From: Microplitis mediator | Lineage: Eukaryota > Arthropoda > Insecta > Hymenoptera > Braconidae | DNA length: 64,000 nt | Direction: 5' to 3' | Assembly: GCF_029852145.1 (NCBI RefSeq) | Contig: NC_079976.1 | Coordinates: forward strand, 3,100,001-3,164,000 | Part shown: one piece after another, positions 33,190 through 42,564 of the stretch | Position numbering within the stretch: position 1 is the first letter of the stretch | Layout of the letters: each line of letters starts with the position of its first letter | Notes under the pieces: generated by a model | What the model saw: the letters and a program-made list of their open reading frames with translations, nothing else | Told to the model about the DNA's origin: nothing | Databases searched by the model: none | Made by a program: the position numbers and the translations under genes

Positions 33190-34339
33190 TCCTGATCATT
33201 ATTAATAAATTAATTAAACCAAAAATTCTGTATGTCAAGAGTTATAAATTAAAAATAATAAACTTTGAAATTGAATTGAGAGTTAAAAGTAAGTGATTAG
33301 TGTTATTAGTAAGTTGTTAATAACATTAGTGTCGAAAATGTAAGTAAAATTAGCCGTAAAGTTTATCACAGAGGTGGTATAGTTGTGGCAACATATGCTC
33401 AGACAGACTCATTCAGGCGTCGCATGAGTTACCATCAGGGCTTTTCTCTCGTACTCACCAGCTATATATTACAGCCCTAAACATATACATATGTAGATAT
33501 CGAGTATATACATATATTAGAGGACGACACCCGGGTTTTCCGGCGGGTTGGTCTACCGCACTCGTTAACTGCGCCACAACACGTTAACCCTCCGGCTCGA
33601 TTACTAAATTTCATTCTCGCGCCTTCGTTTCCTACCAGCGATATTCGACCTCATTGTACTCGCGCAGAGCCAAGAGATCGAGAGCCAGAGATCAATAAAA
33701 AAATTACAAACACACATATATATAAAATGTCGATACTGATAGTAAAAAGCTTGTCGGTTATTACTTGACATGTGACATTTCTTATTGGAAAAAGGGGGGG
33801 GGGGTCGGAGGTGCTAATAAATGTGTGTACTGTATGCTGGAGGAGTTATAAAGAGGGGCGAGGTTTAAAAGAGAGAAAATATATATAAGAACATTGAAAA
33901 GTTTGTAAAACATACGCGACATGTTGCGAGGATAGGTGGCTGTAACTTAGACGCTGGCCCCGCTGGTAAAAGTGCTAAGGGTCGCCTTTGTTTTCGCACA
34001 CTGGGGATGCTGAATTTATTGCATCGGTGAATTGAAAACATACCACATGTTTTTTTTATTTTTTTAGCCGCTTAAGTTTCGAGGTATAGTCCAGTCGATG
34101 GGCACGAAAAAATGGTCAAAGATCATTTTTTCGGTGGGTTAAGATCGATTTAGAAAAATTTTGAAATTTATCAACAATTAAAAAAAAAATATATATATAC
34201 ATTTTTTATTTAAAAAAAAAAGGTTACACATAATTATTTCTTAAAGTAAAACTAAACTCTCTGCACAATTGCTTATCATCAAATAGCCTGCTACTATTTT
34301 TGTCCTTCACTCCTCATTTCCGCCCTTCCGTATGATCTT
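33190..34339. other. Gene-free stretch downstream of SAL7
   Basis: A short base-balanced patch with TGGCGCAGTTAACG on the - strand (about 33530-33610) recalls a tRNA box A but lacks a box B. The remainder is AT-rich with a G run at 33794. The SAL7 3' flank is in the last 150 bp. Confidence 0.4.
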
Positions 34340-36322
34340 TTAAATATTGAAAATAGCTAAAACGGCCTCGCGGTAATATTTTTCAGGAATTCTCTGTAAA
34401 AAATAAAAATCATTTAAATTTACTCCAATCAATAAACAACTAGCTGTTATCGTATAATTATTTATCGCCATTATGATAACAAGGGACAAAAATAATTTTA
34501 CCAAATATATGTTTTTAACATAAATGATATATTATTGATGAAAACTGATTAGTAGTGATTAAAAAAAAATAACTAAACTTACATTTAATAGATTCTCAAT
34601 TGATTCGAGATGCGACTGTTCGTAAGATTCTTTGACCCGATCCAAGATTCCATCATTCAAACTCAACACAATTAAACGGGTAAAATGAGGGGGATTGTTT
34701 ATTTGAACAGGTAAAAGATCAGCATAATATTGACTCTGATCCTTTGGAAATCCTTCAGTAAATCCTTAAAAACAAAAAATAATGCACGTATATATATATA
34801 TAAATGTCAATGAAGTTCTACTTAAAAATCAGAGAACCAGGCAAAATTTCGTCTCTGAAATTATGATTAAATTTCGAATATTTTACTCATATTCTCTATA
34901 TCTTGTCCGATTCTTCGATTAATCATAACATTAAACGTAAATCATTTGATAAATTGCTAAATCACATACCCTTGGATAAATAAGACAACAGTTTTTCAGA
35001 ACGTGTTACTCCTGGATGAGTTAATTCTTTGAGCTCTAGATTCATCTCAAATCTATAAACTGCATAAAAAAAAAAAATAAGTCATGACATCTAGTGGTCA
35101 AAAATATTGGAAACTATTGCCATAATGGTATGGGAATAATTCCCATACTATTATAGGAGCTATTCTTATAATATATATAGTTAATTGTTATATATATATA
35201 TAGATATATATATATAATATATAGATAATAATAAAAAATAAACATAACTATATATTATGGGAATGATTCTCAGAATATTATAGAGGAACCATTTCTATAA
35301 ATTATGGGAACCATTCCCATAATTGTAAGAACTTTTCCTATAATTATGAGAAACATTCCTATAATTATAGCCACTGCTCCCATAATTTATGGTCGTAGTT
35401 CCTACTTTGGTATAGGAAAAAAATTTCATAGAGTTATGGGAACCGTTACCATAATTTTTTTTTCCTTGTACGCTTACAAGTCAGTTCCCGATACATAATA
35501 TTTATAAAGAACGTGATGAAGGAGAAATAAAAATACTTACGTCTTCGGTATTCCGCAATAATACTCGTGATATTGTGGAATGGCACAATTTCAGGGAAAG
35601 CAGAGTAATCGTCATCATAAAATCCACTCCAAGTCCTATGAATTTCAAGGACATTGTAATCTAATGGATTAATTGCCAAAGCTGTCAAGAGATATTCAAA
35701 ATCTTCGGATCTTCCTTGTCGGAAATTAACGGTCAGATATTCTCGAAACCTTTTATAATAAGCATTGACCAGCGAAAATCGAGTGTCGCGGTATTTTCTT
35801 ATAAAGATATCAATTATTTGTTTTTCATCATTATGGAAAATAGCTTGGTCAAGACTTTTTACGTCTTCCATAATTTGACCTGAACTAAGTGAATCAGTTT
35901 TAATAACACCACAAGATATGGGAACAATGGCACTGGCTGCCATTAATAAGAAAATTTTAAAAGTCTGAAATTATTAATTGATTACGATCATTATTTATAA
36001 CATATATGACAATTTTTTCAACAATATTAGAATGATATTTATCCAAATTTTTAAAACACTCAAGTTAATTCTATCCATAAATTATTCTATTTTTCTTTTT
36101 TAATATTAATGAATATAATATAAAAAAATTTTTGAGTCATGTAGTAGATTATAATTATTATTAACCATTTAATTTTCAAAGATTAAGACAAATTCAAAAA
36201 ATACATTTTCAAAAATATTAATTATTTAAATTGTAAATAAGATATTAATAATTATTTATAACTAAAAAATATTTCGAATAAAAATAAAGAATAACACTCA
36301 CGGTAATTATTGGTTGAGCCAT
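34340..36322 (-). CDS. SAL7: divergent secreted annexin-like protein, intact
   Basis: Exons 36322-36302 (MAQPIIT), 35964-35541, 35059-34970, 34764-34583 and 34393-34340 give 256 residues with the same intron phases as SAL4. The leader is TFKIFLLMAASAIVPISC. Repeat 1 is more diverged (DEKQIIDIFIRKYRDTRFSL, then EDFEYLLTALAINPLDYN). Repeat 2 continues in YRFEMNLELKELTHPG. The last repeat is well kept (HFTRLIVLSLNDGILDRVKE, YYREAVLAIFNI), and the protein stops right after it, without the proline- and aspartate-containing tail of the other members. The first exon is of type 1a. Intron 2 holds repeat-rich DNA at 35100-35467. The CRE/E-box element lies 140-235 bp upstream. Confidence 0.8.
35100..35467. 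repeat. Inverted/tandem ATTATGGGAA-type repeat in SAL7 intron 2
   Basis: Many imperfect copies of TTATGGGAA and TTCCCATAAT surround a TATATATAGATAT core. Probably a small foldback element. The ends were not resolved. Confidence 0.55.
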
Positions 36323-36461
36323 TCTGGATTCAGTATTTATAAGAAAACTTCAATTTTACAAAACTGAACGGGAAGAAAGTATACGAGGTTTAAGAAGTAG
36401 GTATATCTATATCTACTCGACGATGTGACTGCTCAACGGTCCAGTACAATAGTAATCTCTC

Positions 36462-36557
36462 TGCCTCTACCTTTAAGGCCCTCGGGTCCCTTGATCCATG
36501 GGGGTAACTGAGGTGTCACGTGATGGGGGTGGGTTTGACGTCACAGCCAGGCAGTCC
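36462..36557 (-). promoter_or_regulatory. Conserved CRE/E-box element upstream of SAL7
   Basis: Reverse-strand copy of 6973-7097 with only a few differences. TGACGTCA, CACGTG and CTTAAAGG are all kept. It reads toward SAL7 as the other reads toward SAL1. At SAL1 the sequence between element and gene has been disrupted by repeat R, here not. Confidence 0.5.
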
Positions 36558-36559
36558 AG

Positions 36560-37990
36560 CAGACTACTTTCTGGTCATAAAGTATTGACCCTTAATTTAA
36601 AACATGAATAACTTGTGTTTAAAAAAATCACATTAGAACGTGAAACATATAGATCGTTACATTAAAGTCCCTTCTACTCCTATCCAAAATTTCATGAACC
36701 TAAATAATTTTTTAACCGAGATATAAACAATTGAAGGTTGAAAAACGTGGTTTTTGAGGGGTATAAATTCAAGCATCAACTTTGATTGTTTATAACTTCG
36801 TAAATAATTGTCCTGTTGCTACGCTGATTTTTTTTTGTGGATAGTGGATTCTTTCCGAATAGAATTCACGAAAAAAAAAATATATTTTTTTTTAAATTAT
36901 TGCTATAATTTATAATTTATCGTCACGGACTATCTTGGGATCTAATTAAGATACGAATTAGATTCAAATTTGTATTTACACAGAAAGCGATAATGAGTAT
37001 TTTACGTGAGCGATGACTGTTGCTGATCGCGATTCTTCTGAATTATAAGCTTTTTTAGTTTTCACGCAGGTGTTTATGACCGCAGTTAACCCTGAGAGCT
37101 TATCATAATGGTCTTTTGTCATCATTTTTGTTAAAAACGTTCGAGCCATAAAAGTTTGGTTTCTATACCTGCGAGACCCAGAATTTTTACTTATTTCTGT
37201 TTGTTTACCATAGGCGCCGATAGCAAAAATACAAATTTCATATACTAAATTTTCTAGTACATAACTTGTTGAGAAAACTTATTTGAAAATTTCTAATATT
37301 TACTTTTATATACTATACAATTTATTTTATTAAGCTTTATTAACTAAAAAAATGTTTCAGGTACTCGGCGTTTTAATTCACTATTAATTTAATTAAATAA
37401 ATTTTATAAACTCATTGTCATTACTTTAAATTTTAATGTTATCAAAAAATTATTATCGATGCAAAAATATTTTTTCATGTACTAAGAAAAAAATTTTAAT
37501 AAAACTAACGTAAATTTTACATATATTAAAAAAAATTAAAGTCTCGAAATCTAAAATCTACAGGGAAAAAAAATATTTGGCACAAAATACCAAGATATAC
37601 TTATACATGTAAAGGTAGTCATTCAACTATATTATGCTCTCTCTATACAATTTCTTTTCCTACTTAATAAATCATTTTGAATTCTCGAAACCTATTATTT
37701 TATAAATGGATAGAATATTTCGAAATATTCAAACGGCATTGATCTATAAAAAATGTATTATAACTTTTAATAATGTTATAACTTATAACAATATTTTATT
37801 TCTAAAATTCCTCAAACTATTTGCTAAATTTTCTGACCATAGTTCTTGCACTGGACAATACAAGGAAATACGGTTTCCCAGGTATATATTTCAGTGACTA
37901 CGCCGATGGACTAAGGATCATTTACAAAAGGTTTTGAAGCCTATTTTTTATTATTGAAAATAAAAAAAATTATCCGCTAACTTTTAATTT
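36560..37990. other. Gene-free stretch between SAL7 and SALt-c
   Basis: AT-rich, with only short chance frames. No paralogue of the SAL unit recognised. Confidence 0.45.
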
Positions 37991-37992
37991 TT

Positions 37993-38100
37993 ACACGGAG
38001 AAAAATAGGCTTAAGAAATATACGAATTTGTCTTATGCTGTCGACCAAAATTGAAACAGGAAGTTGAGGTTCCAAAAAATTATTATTCTACACTACAAAA
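37993..38100 (+). mobile_element. Half TIR element (CACGG family) downstream of SALt-c
   Basis: TACACGGAGAAAAATAGGC and about 90 following bases are the inverse of the segments at 12210-12320 and 17470-17585, which are likewise next to single-repeat genes. Confidence 0.7.
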
Positions 38101-38143
38101 AATATGTATATACTTTAAACTTATTGATATATTGTAATGAATA

Positions 38144-38491
38144 TTATTTGTCTAAACTAGGAATTATAGAAGCTAAATGTCTCGTAAAGTTCTCAAATTC
38201 CGTATTTTTGAGGTTATGGTTGGATGAGCATGAATCCAAAGGATGGTAATTGACAGTCAAAACTTTATCGATCAGAGCATTGCGATTTAAATAATTTCTT
38301 CTTATCATAATATCTATTACTTGATTCTTATCTTTGCCTAAAATTGCATTACGAAGATGAATAACTTGTGATTCAAGACTTGAGTCTGCTATCAGGTTTT
38401 GATAAGTTGGTTCTGCGTCATTTAGAATTGACCATGCCGACTCATTAGTATTAGTGGCAACAGTGATCGTAATTAATAGGAAAATTCCCAT
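38144..38491 (-). CDS. SALt-c: single-repeat secreted annexin-like protein, intact
   Basis: 115 residues, starting at an ATG right after a TTCAG acceptor-like motif. MGIFLLITITVATNTNES is a likely signal peptide. Residues about 45-110 match repeat 1 (SQVIHLRNAILGKDKNQVID, NRNALIDKVLTVN, FENFTRHLASIIPS) and end with a stop directly after the repeat. It is the best-preserved of three such copies and lies about 330 bp downstream of SAL8 on the same strand. It may be translated alone, or it may be a detached exon 2 of a lost gene. No exon 1 was found between it and SAL8. Confidence 0.55.
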   Translation of the reverse strand: MGIFLLITITVATNTNESAWSILNDAEPTYQNLIADSSLESQVIHLRNAILGKDKNQVIDIMIRRNYLNRNALIDKVLTVNYHPLDSCSSNHNLKNTEFENFTRHLASIIPSLDK

Positions 38492-38822
38492 AAACTGAAG
38501 TAATTAATTGCATATATAACAATAAAGAGAAATGAAAATATTTTTCATGAAACAAAAATGATTATTTTGGATTTTTTATGGGTAACTCGGAAGGATAATG
38601 AAGATAATATTATTGAAGATAATATTAAATAGAAATTTTATAATAATTGTCGTAATAAAAATGAAAGGAAAAAATCAATTATACAATCATTGTTTATTTA
38701 AAAAAGTTACAGTTTATTTGTTCAATTCAAAGTTTAATTTATATTAAAAGTTTCATAATTATTTATTACAATATAAAATTAAATTCTGCACAATTAATTA
38801 TCGTTAAGTTGAATAATTTTCT

Positions 38823-40592
38823 TCAATCTGAGCGCAGCATATTGTCTCCGTAAGTCCTAGAGGCATTAAGAATAGCTGAAACCGCTTCGCGGTAACCTCC
38901 GTAGGGAAGTTCCTGTAAAAAATAATTATAAAAATTATAGAAATATACTCTAATTATATATGATTCAAAATTAAGTTACAAATTGGCGAAAAAAAATTGT
39001 TTTTGTGATTATAAAATATAATGAAACTTACTTCTAATAAACTCTTTAGTGGCTTATTATAATTAATTGTACAAGAAATGTCAACATCATTAAGTATGTC
39101 ATCGTTTAGACTCAAAACAATGAAGAAGGTAAAACGATCTAAATCTAAAACTCTCGAAGCTTCTAGCAATTGTTCGCAAAAAAAATCAGGTTGGCTGATC
39201 TCTAATTTAATGCCTGTAAATTAAGAAAAAAAAAAAAATTTTTCAGTATACTATCAGTATTGTATATATACAAAGTATATGTATAAAAAAATATCAGTGT
39301 ACAATCCCGATGAAAAAAGATTTTATACAATTGTATAAAATTATATACAAAAAATGGCCCGATCCAATTGTATACAACTGTATAGAAATTGTATACAATT
39401 CTATACAAATTGTATACAAGTCTATGTAATTATATATAATTTTATACAACTTCTATACAATTCTATATAATTATATACAATTCTATATAATTGAAATATA
39501 TAGAATTGTATATAATTATATAGAATTGTATTCAATTTGTATAGAATTGTATACAATTTCCATACAAATTGTATACAATTGGATCGGGCCATTTATTCTA
39601 TCCAATTATATATAGTCTATATATAATTATATCTAGTCCATATATAATTGATATATAATTCTATACAATTGTATAAAATCTTTTTTCATCGGGATGTAAT
39701 ACTTACCGTTGCCTGAATAATAAGTCCTATGGGTAGATGTGTCATTTATGTAATCAAAATGTTTTACCATCTCAACATTATAAGCTATATGGTGAAACAA
39801 AGAAAAAAAAAATTTTAGTAGACTAAAACACAAAAAAACAAATGTCGAGGAAGGTGGGGCAAAAAATACTAACCTAATCGGTAAGCTCTTTTAATACCTT
39901 CGATGTCGTGGTACCGAAAAATTCCGCAATTAATATCATAATTGTCACGCATTGGTTTTGAAAACACGATATGAAGTTCATGAGCAATAAATAGTTTTGG
40001 TGGAATTGCCAAAGATGTTATCAAATTTCCAAAATCTCCGGATAACTTTGATCGGCAATGATCCGTCAAGTTAATTTCATATGCATTTAAATAGTTTTTC
40101 AGCAAACGTTTTCGATTGCCCAGGTGTTTATTAATAAAAAGATCGACTATTTCACTTCTATCATTATCGGTAATAGCATTGTGAAGACGAATTATGTCGG
40201 ATACAGGATAATTGAGATCAATATAATGGAAATGAGCATCAGGTGGACACTTTGAAATACTCTTAGACGAGCAAACTGATATGAGCACATTGCCACTGAT
40301 TATTATTGGCAAGAAAATTTTAATAACCTGTTAATATTAATCGATTAGAAATCTTATTAGATATCAATGTAAACTATTGGTAAATATTTTTTCAACAATA
40401 AAATTATTCTATTCAAAGTCTAATGCACAATAATTAATTCTGTAAAAAAACTTTTGTTGATATAAAAAAAAACCAATGAGTTCAATAATAAAAAAATTTT
40501 AAGTCACATAAAATTCAAATTGTTTAACTTTAAATGAATTATTATTATTACTTATCTATAAGAAAACTTACATTAATTAAGAATTGAGCCAT
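38823..40592 (-). CDS. SAL8: secreted annexin-like protein, intact
   Basis: Exons 40592-40572 (MAQFLIN), 40327-39874, 39784-39707, 39213-39032 and 38912-38823 give 274 residues. The leader is VIKIFLPIIISGNVLISVC. Repeat 1 is close to SAL6 (DNDRSEIVDLFINKHLGNRK, SKLSGDFGNLITSLAIPP). Exon 3 is about 33 bp shorter than in SAL6 (YNVEMVKHFDYINDTST), so the end of repeat 2 is eroded. The last repeat reads DRFTFFIVLSLNDDILNDV and GYREAVSAIL, and the C-terminus NMLRSD resembles that of SAL6 (NMLRSN). Intron 2 is only 89 bp with a GTTAGT donor. Intron 3 carries the palindromic element 39306-39693. SAL8 and SAL6 are probably sister copies in opposite orientation. Confidence 0.8.
39306..39693. mobile_element. 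388-bp near-palindromic element in SAL8 intron 3
   Basis: The ends CCCGATGAAAAAAGATTTTA and exact inverse are visible. The interior is built of TATACAATT/AATTGTATA units, and a GGCCCGATCCAATTGTATAC block is also inverted. No coding content. Confidence 0.85.
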
Positions 40593-40594
40593 GT

Positions 40595-41038
40595 TGGTGA
40601 GATTCAATTTGTATGTGCATAAAATGCAGTTTACGATACTGAACAAGACGAAGTCCTAACGGTGAATGGAAATTTTTGGCTAGAACTTAGAAGCTAAGAA
40701 TTCATCCCCTCTTAATAAGTTTTAAAATGGAGTCAGAGACAACTGATCGTTGAAAAGTATTTAAGTCTAAAGATTCACATTATTGTATATTATATTCTAC
40801 TACCAGGTATTTTCTCTAATCCCTAAATAGCTTGTTGTAAATTCCTTTATTCAAAATAAATTCGTCTTCGGAGTGTCTGAATTATTTTTGAATATCCAGA
40901 GTTACTTAGAAAATTTTAATTATTTTTTTATCTGGGACAGAAATAAGTTTTTTTTCTAAATATGTGAGATAAAATATTTGTTTGTGTGAAGTAAAGTAGA
41001 TATTAATAGATGTACGGGCGAGTAAAGTACGGCGCAGG
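40595..41038. promoter_or_regulatory. SAL8 upstream region with family-wide conserved block
   Basis: The - strand block at about 40690-40770 (TCTCTGACTCCATTTTAAAA) is also found upstream of SAL3 (about 13135), SAL4 (18830), SAL5 (22620), SAL6 (26800) and the orphan exon (25405), always about 100-190 bp before the exon-1b ATG. It marks shared promoter-proximal sequence. Confidence 0.45.
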
Positions 41039-41040
41039 TA

Positions 41041-41240
41041 CACACAAAAAAAAAATTCTCGACTGAAGGTAAATATTCTTGATTCAAGAAAATTTTTTTG
41101 GAGACCTAAATTTTCTCAGATAAAGTAGAAATCTTCTCCAACCAAGACGAATTCTCTTGGCTCAAAAAAATCTTGACTTGGTTCCCGAAAACGTTTGTCT
41201 TCAAAAATATTTTCTTGACTCAAGATATCTTTTTTCTGTG
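41041..41240. mobile_element. 200-bp TIR element, ends CACACAAAAAAAAAATTCTC
   Basis: The inverse end TTTTTTCTGTG and TA on both sides define it. The interior has repeated TTCTTGACTCAAG-type units. Confidence 0.65.
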
Positions 41241-41244
41241 TACG

Positions 41245-42560
41245 TGAGAGTAATTAATTTTAGTGGATTTTAATTGCCGTGCACAATTTAATTGTCTAAT
41301 TTTAAAAAGTTTGATATTAATTACAACATTTTTGGAAATAATTTTTTTCGGGGCAAAATGGTACCATGAAAAAATTTTTTTTAGTTGAATTTTCTTGGTA
41401 CTTTTTAGTTTTCTTCATTTTTTTAGTAGTATACTAAATTATAAAACAAGTAATGAAGTAAACTCGCGTTTCTTGACTTTGTTTGTATTTGAACGTCATT
41501 TTTTATCTGTCCATCATTAGCTTTTAATCGATGTTGAAAACGAAAATTAACGTCTTATCAAAATTTAATTAACTTGTAATTTTGTTTTATCACTCAATTG
41601 AGAAATAATTTTATGATACAAAACTAATTTAGTTTTTGCTTCTAATTGTTAATTAATTGTCATAGAAATTTATAATAATCTCCGATTTTTATTTCAATCA
41701 ATAAAATTTTCTTGCCCCTTCTTTTGATGAAAAAAAAATTTTACTAATAAGTGACCTAATAAATTATAGGAAAAAAAATCATTAAAAATTTATAGAAAAT
41801 TGGACTCGTTGCCCATGTCCAGGAAAAATTTTTTTACGAGTATTATTAATATAATTATTATTTTTCTACGTATATATTTGGGGTTTTTAAAATTCAAAAG
41901 CTTTAATTGTAAAAAATGAATAAAAAAAAAAATAATTTCAATGAGGAAAAATAAAAAGGACGAAGAAAATTTAGCCGTAGATTTATACATGAAAAGACTA
42001 AAGTAAGTACGTTATAAATAATTTGCGATGTGTAAGCGAGTATACTGGCAACATACAGAGTTGTTGTGGGAGTAAGCTGAGGTCGACGCAATTAGGGGTA
42101 TTAATTAGCGGGTACTTGATGCCTCATCCCGGCGCGTCCCTCACTCTTTTCATCCCTTTCCACACAAACACTCTCTCCACGTCTCTCGACAACCTCGAGC
42201 GGGTCTAAAGTGCGGCGCCATTGACAGGGCAATACGGACAAAGGCTCGAATGGCTAATTACATGGTTTTATGTCATAATAGGGGTGCGGTTGCCAACATC
42301 ACTGTCGTCAGATTCGCTCTTATTAATCATCTTGCTGCCGAAAAAATTCAGTTAAGCCTTTAAATAAAAAAATGTTTATCTAAATCACAAATTTATCGCC
42401 AAATCTGGGGGATAATTTTGAAGAATTCATTATTAGACTTCAATAAAAAATCAGTATAGTCATAAAAACAATTTTATTGTTGTCAATAAAAATTACAACT
42501 CTCAGAAATAATGACAATTATTTTACATCAATTATTGATGAGACGAACGTCGCTAATTTA
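41245..42560. other. Gene-free stretch before gene B1
   Basis: AT-rich to 42010, then a base-balanced patch to about 42330 (AAGCTGAGGTCGACGCAATT, TCATCCCGGCGCGTCCCTCA) that looks unlike a repeat and could be regulatory or a non-coding exon. No open frame with coding character. Confidence 0.4.
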
Positions 42561-42564
42561 AAAT

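Noticed and set aside
33530..33610. Possible tRNA gene (TGGCGCAGTTAACG)
   Set aside because: No box B and no cloverleaf pairing.
2107..40592. Cluster as an integrated polydnavirus-type segment
   Set aside because: The genes have host-like introns and a TIR-rich setting. I saw no recognisable viral gene or excision motif.
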